In this document: in pieces, positions 58,592 to 64,000 of the stretch
How the letters are laid out: each line of letters opens with the position of its first letter
How positions within the stretch are numbered: the stretch's first letter is position 1
Origin: Hyphomicrobiales bacterium
Lineage (GTDB): Bacteria > Pseudomonadota > Alphaproteobacteria > Rhizobiales > Rhizobiaceae
DNA: 64,000 nucleotides
NCBI GenBank assembly: GCA_900469955.1
Contig: UBYX01000030.1
Location: forward strand, 1-64,000
Reading direction: 5' to 3'
Notes under the pieces: generated by a model
Told to the model about the DNA's origin: nothing
Databases searched by the model: none
Seen by the model: the letters and a program-made list of their open reading frames with translations, nothing else
Made by a program: the position numbers and the translations under genes

Positions 58592-59371
58592 TCAGGCGTC
58601 CGCCGTCGGGTTGGTCGGAATTTTCGCCCGCCCGATTGCGGCTATCATCGCGGATACGGCCTCGGAGGCGGCCTCAAGGGCCTGCGTCTCACGCGCGCGC
58701 ACGACGATCTCCGTCGAAAAGCGCTGTCCGTCATATCTCGGATAGGAGCCGATACTGGTCTCGGGATGGGCCTTCTGAACGGCTGCGAGAAGCGTCCCGA
58801 TATCGCCCTCGCCATAGGGGCAGGGTATGGCCCGCGACAGCATCTTCGAGCCCGTGCGGAGCATCGGCAATATGTTGTCGACCATCGCCTGGAAGACCTG
58901 CGGCACGCCGGCCATCACATAGACGTTGCCGATGACGAAGCCGGGTGCCGTCGACACGGGATTGGGAATGTGCGCCGCTCCTTGCGGCATGCGTGCCATG
59001 CGCTGGCGGGCCTCGGTGAACTCCATCTCGCGCCGAGCGTACATGTCGGCGAGCAGTTTCATCGCGTCGGGATCATGGATGCAAGGGACGCCGAACGCCG
59101 CCGAGACCGCGTCCGCGGTGATGTCGTCATGAGTCGGCCCGATACCGCCCGAGGTGAAGACATAGTCGTACCGGCGGCGCAGAGCATCGAGCGCCTCGAC
59201 GATCGCTTCCTCTTCATCGGCGACGATTCGCACTTCCTTGAGATCGATGCCCGACAGCGTCAGCAGATCGGCGAGGTGGCCGATATTCTTGTCCTTGGTC
59301 CGGCCGGACAGCAGTTCGTCGCCAATGGCGAGCATGGCGGCAGTAACGATCGAGGGCGAATTTTCAGACAT
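58592..59371 (-). CDS. CinA-type molybdopterin-binding domain protein
   Basis: The 259-residue protein is a stand-alone COG1058/CinA N-terminal domain: AAMLAIGDELLSGRTKDKN, the MoCF-like FTSGGIGPTHDDITADAVS and a C-terminal small domain. The nicotinamide mononucleotide deamidase part of full CinA is missing, as in many alphaproteobacteria that carry it as a separate gene. Related domains hydrolyse ADP-ribose or NAD-derived nucleotides; the activity here is open. GGAGGAATTCC precedes the ATG. Confidence 0.9.
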   Translation of the reverse strand: MSENSPSIVTAAMLAIGDELLSGRTKDKNIGHLADLLTLSGIDLKEVRIVADEEEAIVEALDALRRRYDYVFTSGGIGPTHDDITADAVSAAFGVPCIHDPDAMKLLADMYARREMEFTEARQRMARMPQGAAHIPNPVSTAPGFVIGNVYVMAGVPQVFQAMVDNILPMLRTGSKMLSRAIPCPYGEGDIGTLLAAVQKAHPETSIGSYPRYDGQRFSTEIVVRARETQALEAASEAVSAMIAAIGRAKIPTNPTADA

Positions 59372-59618
59372 GGAATTCCTCCGGAGGTGCCGAAACTCCT
59401 AAGCCCAAAACCTCCTAGTCAGAAGCAAATTGTTGGAAGCACCGAGCAGAAATGCAGACCGTTACGAATTTATGACCTCTAAGCGAAAAAGCGTCTCCAG
59501 ATGCTGAACAGTGCGTTGTCCGGGTCGGGGCTGGCCAAGAGGTCTGGAACGGCTAGTTCTATACCCGGTTTGGGCGAATCCCGCCCTGTTCCGATAAACA
59601 AGACATTGGAGAAGATTC

Positions 59619-60218
59619 GTGCCGAAAGTTCTCGTTCTTTATTATTCCGCATACGGCCATATTGAAAAAATGGCTTACGCCGTCGCCGAGGGCGCCAAGT
59701 CTGCAGGCGCCGAGGTGACGGTCAAGCGGGTGCCGGAACTCGTGCCGGAAGAGGTCGCCAAGTCCTCCTACTACAAGATGGATCAGGAAGCGCCGATCGC
59801 GACTGTCGAGGAACTTGCAGATTACGACGCGATCATCGTCGGTTCGGGCACCCGTTTCGGGACGGTCACGTCGCAGATGCGCAATTTCTGGGACCAGACC
59901 GGCGGTCTGTGGGCAAAGGGCAAGCTCGTCGGCAAGCTCGGCTCGGTCTTTACCTCGTCGGCGACCCAGCACGGCGGGCAGGAGTCGACCATCCTCGGCT
60001 TCATCCCGACGCTGCTTCACCATGGCATGGCGGTCGCGGGTCTGCCCTATGCGTTCGCCGGACAGACGGGCGTCGATGAAATCAAGGGCGGCTCGCCTTA
60101 TGGTGCAAGCACGATTACCGGCGGCGACGGCTCCCGCCAGCCCTCTGCAATCGAGCTCGACGGCGCCAGGTACCAGGGCGCGCATGTCGCGAAGCTAGCG
60201 GCCAAGCTCGCCGACTGA
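59619..60218 (+). CDS. wrbA: NAD(P)H:quinone oxidoreductase WrbA
   Basis: The 199-residue flavoprotein has VLYYSAYGHIEKMAYAVAEG (phosphate-binding loop for FMN), GSGTRFGTVTSQMRNFWDQTGG and FTSSATQHGGQESTIL. It reduces quinones by two electrons, limiting oxygen radical formation. The start is GTG, 8 bases after a TTGGAGAAG site. A strong terminator follows, so it is a single-gene unit. Confidence 0.96.
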   Translation: MPKVLVLYYSAYGHIEKMAYAVAEGAKSAGAEVTVKRVPELVPEEVAKSSYYKMDQEAPIATVEELADYDAIIVGSGTRFGTVTSQMRNFWDQTGGLWAKGKLVGKLGSVFTSSATQHGGQESTILGFIPTLLHHGMAVAGLPYAFAGQTGVDEIKGGSPYGASTITGGDGSRQPSAIELDGARYQGAHVAKLAAKLAD

Positions 60219-60241
60219 TCGCCGCGCGGATAGGACAACAC

Positions 60242-60273
60242 AAGGCGCGGTGAGCGATCACCGCGCTTTTTTT
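60242..60273 (+). terminator. intrinsic terminator after wrbA
   Basis: GCGCGGTGA / TCACCGCGC with a GCGA loop is followed by seven T. Confidence 0.92.
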
Positions 60274-60416
60274 GTTCCTGGGGAAAGCGAATCGGCCGGC
60301 CATGCCCTGCCGAGATTGGGTAGGCACCTCAGCCCATACAGGGGCAAGCGCTTCGATTGAAATCCAGAAGCATCGCGATAGGTATCCCCGATATTCAGGT
60401 AGGGGTTGTCCATCCC

Positions 60417-61175
60417 ATGCGTGCACGCGAACTTCGTCGCCGGATGAAATATCTCCTCAACGGAGACAGGGCGCTGCCGGGCTACGCCGCAGACGGGTTT
60501 CGGACCTACAACAAGAATACCGACTTCAAGGACGAGCCGCGCTTTGCGGCGGCATGGTCGTTTGCGGAGCAGGGAAACCGGGAAGCTTGGAAAAAGCGGG
60601 GAAGGGTGCCCGACGTCAGATGGCGGGCTCATACCTGTTGCTGGGCGGCTTCTCGAGCCTTGAAGCTGGAAGGCGACTTCGTGGAATTCGGCGTCAACGC
60701 GGGCCTCCTGTCGATGACGGTCTGCCGATATATCGACTTCGGAACCATCGAACGGAAATTCTGGCTTTTCGACACCTTCGAAGGAATACCGGCCGGCGAA
60801 ATGACCCAGGATGAGGAGCATCTCCGCAAGCAGCGAAACAAGGGCATCTATTTCGACGTTTTCGAGATAGCCAAGCGCAACTTCGCTCCATTTCCGAATG
60901 CGGTTCTTGTTCGGGGGGCGTTACCCGCCAGTCTCGACGGTGTGCCGATCGGCAGGATTGCTTATCTATCCGTGGATCTGAATGCCGCGAGCTACGAAAA
61001 GGCAAGCATCGAGAGGGTTTGGGAGCAAGTCGTTCCTGGTGCCACGATCGTTCTGGATGATTACGCGTTCGAGGGGCATGAGGAGCAGAACCGGATGTGG
61101 GACGCATTTGCGGCCGACCACGGCCAGGTCGTTCTCACGCTTCCGACCGGGCAAGGCCTGATCGTCAAGCAGTAG
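60417..61175 (+). CDS. TylF/MycF-family O-methyltransferase-like protein
   Basis: The 252-residue protein has the TylF pattern: GDFVEFGVNAGLLSMTVCRY (SAM-binding site), FWLFDTFEGIP, and VPGATIVLDDYAFEGHEEQNR (metal-binding Asp pair). Known members methylate sugars or antibiotics; the substrate here is unknown and no biosynthetic cluster surrounds it. A TTG 20 codons upstream extends the frame, but the ATG used follows AGGTAGGGG. A terminator follows. Confidence 0.78.
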   Translation: MRARELRRRMKYLLNGDRALPGYAADGFRTYNKNTDFKDEPRFAAAWSFAEQGNREAWKKRGRVPDVRWRAHTCCWAASRALKLEGDFVEFGVNAGLLSMTVCRYIDFGTIERKFWLFDTFEGIPAGEMTQDEEHLRKQRNKGIYFDVFEIAKRNFAPFPNAVLVRGALPASLDGVPIGRIAYLSVDLNAASYEKASIERVWEQVVPGATIVLDDYAFEGHEEQNRMWDAFAADHGQVVLTLPTGQGLIVKQ

Positions 61176-61249
61176 ATTGCCGGGAACACCGCGTCCGTGG
61201 CGAAACCGGAGGCGCCGACCGACAGCCTTGGACAGATCGCTCAAACTTG

Positions 61250-61282
61250 GCCCCCTCGACCTACGTGGCTGAGGGGGCTTTT
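61250..61282 (+). terminator. terminator after the methyltransferase-like gene
   Basis: GCCCCCTC / GAGGGGGC with a 13-base loop is followed by TTTT. Confidence 0.8.
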
Positions 61283-61297
61283 CATGGTTCTCGGCGC

Positions 61298-61660
61298 TTA
61301 TCCGATGCGGGGGCAACCTGGCCGGTTGGCAAAGATGACCCGATTCCGTTCGCCCCTGCTGCCGTAGCCTCGGATCTCGATGGAACGGTTCGAGGTCTTT
61401 CCCGGTTGCGGGTCATCCAGGTAGCGGCTCGCTCTTCGCATAGCTTCACCAACCGAGCATCCCGAACGTTCGGACCGCGGCCGGTAGTCTCTCCGATCGC
61501 GATAGTCATCGTCGTAGTACCGCCGCGGCCGGTATTCCTCCCGGTAACGCGGGCCGTCGCGATCGATGTAAAGCTCGAAGTCCTGGGCGGACACCGGCGC
61601 ACTGCTCAATAGCGTTGCAAGGGCCGCGAAGAGGCCGATAGTTCTCACCGATCTTTTCAT
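61298..61660 (-). CDS. small exported protein rich in Arg, Tyr and Asp
   Basis: The 120-residue precursor has a signal peptide (cleavage near VSA-QD, residue 26). The mature part starts with a charged, Tyr-rich stretch (RYREEYRPRRYYDDDYRDRR) and ends in a small domain with two cysteines (SGCSVGEAMRRASRYLDD ... NRPGCPRIG). Proteins like this are common in rhizobia and have no known role. GAGGAG lies 8 bases before the ATG; a GTG two codons earlier is less likely. Confidence 0.8.
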   Translation of the reverse strand: MKRSVRTIGLFAALATLLSSAPVSAQDFELYIDRDGPRYREEYRPRRYYDDDYRDRRDYRPRSERSGCSVGEAMRRASRYLDDPQPGKTSNRSIEIRGYGSRGERNRVIFANRPGCPRIG

Positions 61661-61906
61661 GTTCACTCTCCTCAGTGTTTCCTTCCTGTAGGAACATAGA
61701 ACGCCGAGGATGAATGAAAACAGAATGATTTTTAACTGCCGGAGAAATGACGGTTTGCGGGTCTCAACGGAACGCCGACAGGCCGTTCGCCAACCATCTC
61801 GCGCACTGGCGGGGAGGAACGCCTTGCGAACAGTAGTCGCACAACATTTTTTACGTTGTGCGAGCCTTCCAATTCTCTTTCTCCGAAGATATTGAAATCG
61901 CTCACC

Positions 61907-61991
61907 GCGGACGTGGCGAAACTGGTAGACGCAAGGGACTTAAAATCCCTCGACTTCGGTCATACGGGTTCGATCCCCGTCGTCCGCACCA
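61907..61991 (+). tRNA. tRNA-Leu (anticodon UAA)
   Basis: The acceptor arms GCGGACG (61907-61913) and CGTCCGC (61981-61987) pair fully, followed by A and an encoded CCA. The anticodon loop CTTAAAA gives UAA, for the leucine codon UUA/UUG. A long variable arm (CTCGACTTCGGTCATAC region) and the T-loop GGTTCGATCCC are present, as expected for a class II tRNA. Confidence 0.97.
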
Positions 61992-62046
61992 AACGTCTAT
62001 TTCCGATCGTGATTCGCCCTCTATATCCCGCTCCAGGGAGCAAGCC

Positions 62047-62694
62047 GTGGGTTACACCTTTGCCATCGGCGATATTCATGGCTGCTTTGCGCAGCTTGAG
62101 GAGATGCTCGGCCAGATCGAGGCGCAGGCACCATCAGGACATGTGGTTTTCATCGGCGACTATATCGACCGCGGGCCGGAGAGCAAAAAGGTGGTCGATC
62201 TCGTCATGGCCGGGCCGAGGAGGCCGGGCTGGCGCTGGACCATGCTGAAAGGCAATCACGAGGACATGCTTGTTCGTGCCTATCGCCACCGCGGTGACGA
62301 CGGGTCGCTCTGGATCGACAACGGCGGGCGGGAAACGCTGGAATCGTTCGGGGGCAGCGTTCCGGAGGAGGTGATCCGATGGTGCGCCGAGCTGCCTGTT
62401 ATCCATGTCGATGAACATCGTATCTTCGTCCATGCCGGCGTTGACGAGGCCCTGCCGCTCGAGAGGCAGCACGAGCGCGAATTGATCTGGAAACGCTATT
62501 CCAGCGACTACAGCTCCGATTTCTGGGGACGGCATCTCTGCCACGGGCACACGCCCTTTCCCGGAAATCCCGCGACCATCGGCAACCGCACGAATATCGA
62601 CAGCGGCTGTGTGTTCGGCGATTCGCTCTCTTGTGCGGTGTTCGACGACGACGAGCCGGGTGCTCCTGTCCGCTTCCTGCGCGTTCCCGCCTAG
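62047..62694 (+). CDS. calcineurin-type serine/threonine protein phosphatase-like enzyme
   Basis: The 215-residue protein has the bimetal phosphoesterase motifs in order: GDIHGC (8-13), GDYIDRGP (38-45), GNHED (about 70), then FVHAGV and CHGHTPF. It is close to PrpA/PrpE and ApaH-like bacterial phosphatases; protein phosphatase or Np4N hydrolase activity cannot be told apart. The start is GTG behind a GGGAGCAAG site. Its TAG stop overlaps the stop of trkH on the other strand. Confidence 0.9.
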   Translation: MGYTFAIGDIHGCFAQLEEMLGQIEAQAPSGHVVFIGDYIDRGPESKKVVDLVMAGPRRPGWRWTMLKGNHEDMLVRAYRHRGDDGSLWIDNGGRETLESFGGSVPEEVIRWCAELPVIHVDEHRIFVHAGVDEALPLERQHERELIWKRYSSDYSSDFWGRHLCHGHTPFPGNPATIGNRTNIDSGCVFGDSLSCAVFDDDEPGAPVRFLRVPA

Positions 62695-64000
62695 GGGCGC
62701 CAGAACACCGGCGTGAGCAGGACGAGCATCGTCAGAATTTCCAGGCGGCCGAGCAGCATCATCAGCGAGAGAAGGTAAAGCGCAGGGTCGCTGATGGTGG
62801 AGAAATTACCGACGGGACCGACGATCGGACCGATGCCGGGGCCGACATTGGAGAGCGCCGTGATGACCGAAGAGGTGGCCGTCAGGATGTCGTAGCCGAA
62901 CAGCGTCATGCCGATGCTGCCGACGACCCAGAGAAAGATATAGAGGCTGACGAACAGGAAGACGCCGCGTTGCGTCTCCGCGTCCACGGTGAGCGCGCCG
63001 TACCGAACCGGATAGATGGCATTCGGATAGATGAGCTTGTTGAGGCCCGCCCGAGCGACGTTGTACATGACGACGAATCGGTAGGCCTTGATGCCGCCGG
63101 CGGTCGAGCCGGAGCAGCCCCCCATGAACGTTGCGAATAAGGCGACCAATACGACGAACGGACCCCATAGCGTATAATCGTCGCTCGCAAACCCTCCCGT
63201 CGAAAGGATGGAAGCCATGTTGAAGAACGCGTGGATCAGCGCGTAGTCCAATTCGACACCGTTTCTCAAGTGATGATAGACGGCGACCGTAACGGAAATG
63301 GCTGCAAGATAACCCAGAAAAACCGGGATCTGCGGGTCGCGCGCCGCGTCTAGCCTGCCTCTGACGGCCAGCAGGATGATGACCGAAAACGGAAGGCTGC
63401 AGACGGTCAGAAAGATCGTGCCGATGATGAGCAGCGATTCGCTGTCCTTGTAATAGCCGAACGACAGGTCATGGGTCGAAAAGCCTGCGGTCGCGATGGT
63501 CGACAGGGCGTGATTCAGCGCATCGAAATGCGTCATTCCTGCCATGTCATAGGCAATAGCGCAGACGAGGGTGAGGAGCACGTAGACGATCAGAAAGGCG
63601 CGTGTGAAACTGGCCAGTCGCGCAAACGGCTTGTCGTTGGTCTCCGATGATTCCAGCTTGAAGATCGAAGCGCCGCCGACCTTCAGGAAGGGCAGGACGA
63701 AAAGGCCGAGGCCGACGATCCCGATGCCGCCGAGCCAGGTGAGTAGCGACCGCCAGAGCAGGATCCCGGGCGGCATGTCGTCGAGCCCGACGATGACAGT
63801 CGAACCCGTGGTGGTAATGCCGGATATGGATTCGAAGAGGGCCTGGGCGAAGGACAGCTCATGTTCCGCCAGGAAAAGCGGGATCGCGCCCACCAGCGAA
63901 AACATCACCCACAGGACATTGACGAGCAGGAAGCCCAGCCGTTTGGTGAAGGCCGGTGGAGGGCCTCGGGTGGCGAGCGCTGCCGCAGCCGCAAGACCGC
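62691..64000 (-). CDS. trkH: potassium uptake protein TrkH (N-terminal part beyond the window)
   Basis: The visible 436 residues are the C-terminal nine tenths of a TrkH/KtrB-type channel subunit. The four selectivity-filter loops can be read: GITTTGSTV, LSTIATAGFSTH, ILSTGGFAS and LSNVGPGIG. It imports K+ with the regulatory protein TrkA. The frame stays open to the edge (GFLLVNVLWVMFSLVGA ...), so the GTG at 63908 is not the true start. The gene converges with the phosphatase gene, stop codons overlapping. Confidence 0.95.
   Translation of the reverse strand, partial: GLAAAAALATRGPPPAFTKRLGFLLVNVLWVMFSLVGAIPLFLAEHELSFAQALFESISGITTTGSTVIVGLDDMPPGILLWRSLLTWLGGIGIVGLGLFVLPFLKVGGASIFKLESSETNDKPFARLASFTRAFLIVYVLLTLVCAIAYDMAGMTHFDALNHALSTIATAGFSTHDLSFGYYKDSESLLIIGTIFLTVCSLPFSVIILLAVRGRLDAARDPQIPVFLGYLAAISVTVAVYHHLRNGVELDYALIHAFFNMASILSTGGFASDDYTLWGPFVVLVALFATFMGGCSGSTAGGIKAYRFVVMYNVARAGLNKLIYPNAIYPVRYGALTVDAETQRGVFLFVSLYIFLWVVGSIGMTLFGYDILTATSSVITALSNVGPGIGPIVGPVGNFSTISDPALYLLSLMMLLGRLEILTMLVLLTPVFWRP

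Noticed and set aside
1..64000. Prophage, integrative element or complete insertion sequence
   Set aside because: No integrase, transposase, phage structural gene or tRNA-associated direct repeat was recognised; the tRNA-Leu at 61907 is followed by an ordinary phosphatase gene.

Overview
The window is chromosomal DNA of a GC-rich alphaproteobacterium, almost certainly a member of the Rhizobiaceae (Rhizobium, Neorhizobium or Agrobacterium type). The reasons are the codon use, the complete S10-spc-alpha ribosomal cluster without rpmJ, the order rplQ ... degP-rarA, a short second FtsZ, a B12-dependent ribonucleotide reductase, msrPQ, a phnCDE1E2 transporter and TTGAC-N4-GTCAA anaeroboxes. No species can be named from the sequence alone.

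Positions 1-15200 hold the end of tuf and then rpsJ to rpsQ (S10 set), rplN to rplO (spc set), secY-adk-rpsM-rpsK-rpoA and rplQ, all on the plus strand. Strong hairpins between rpsQ and rplN, after rplR, after rplO, after rpsK and after rpoA cut the cluster into smaller expression units. From 15300 to 25100 come a DoxX protein behind an anaerobox, the methionine sulfoxide repair pair msrPQ, a HicBA toxin-antitoxin pair, ilvD, a MarR regulator with tandem operators, an LprI-like protein, and the overlapping pair degP-rarA.

Positions 25100-38600 are mixed: a DUF1883 protein, a possible small RNA, an exported hydrolase, a PanE-like reductase, ftsZ2, a TetR regulator, a homocysteine methyltransferase-like enzyme, a membrane protein with a 25-residue partner, a nucleoside deaminase, an ArsR-SRPBCC pair, an Omp25-like porin and a four-gene arsenic operon (arsR, two unrelated arsenate reductases, acr3) whose start codon lies inside its operator. 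Positions 38600-43040 on the minus strand are a phosphonate/phosphate-type ABC importer, phnC-phnD-phnE-phnE.

Positions 43400-49600 are the most accessory-looking part: three consecutive exported Ser/Gly/Thr-rich proteins (one with a 105-base tandem repeat), small orphans, an L,D-transpeptidase, two gene-poor stretches filled with palindromic and dispersed repeats, and a signal peptidase gene with a one-base frame slip in a G6 tract. Positions 49600-64000 carry nrdJ with two NrdR boxes 31 bases apart, a receptor gene followed by a free-standing exported sensor-like protein, gpt, a tandem universal stress protein behind a second anaerobox, a CinA-type protein, wrbA, a TylF-type methyltransferase, tRNA-Leu(UAA), a calcineurin-type phosphatase and the 3' part of trkH.

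I found no phage, no complete insertion sequence, no CRISPR array and no rRNA. The observations most worth a second look are the Ser/Gly-rich three-gene cluster, the apparently leaderless autoregulators (marR and arsR), the two anaeroboxes, the NrdR tandem site, and the palindromes with compensatory base changes.
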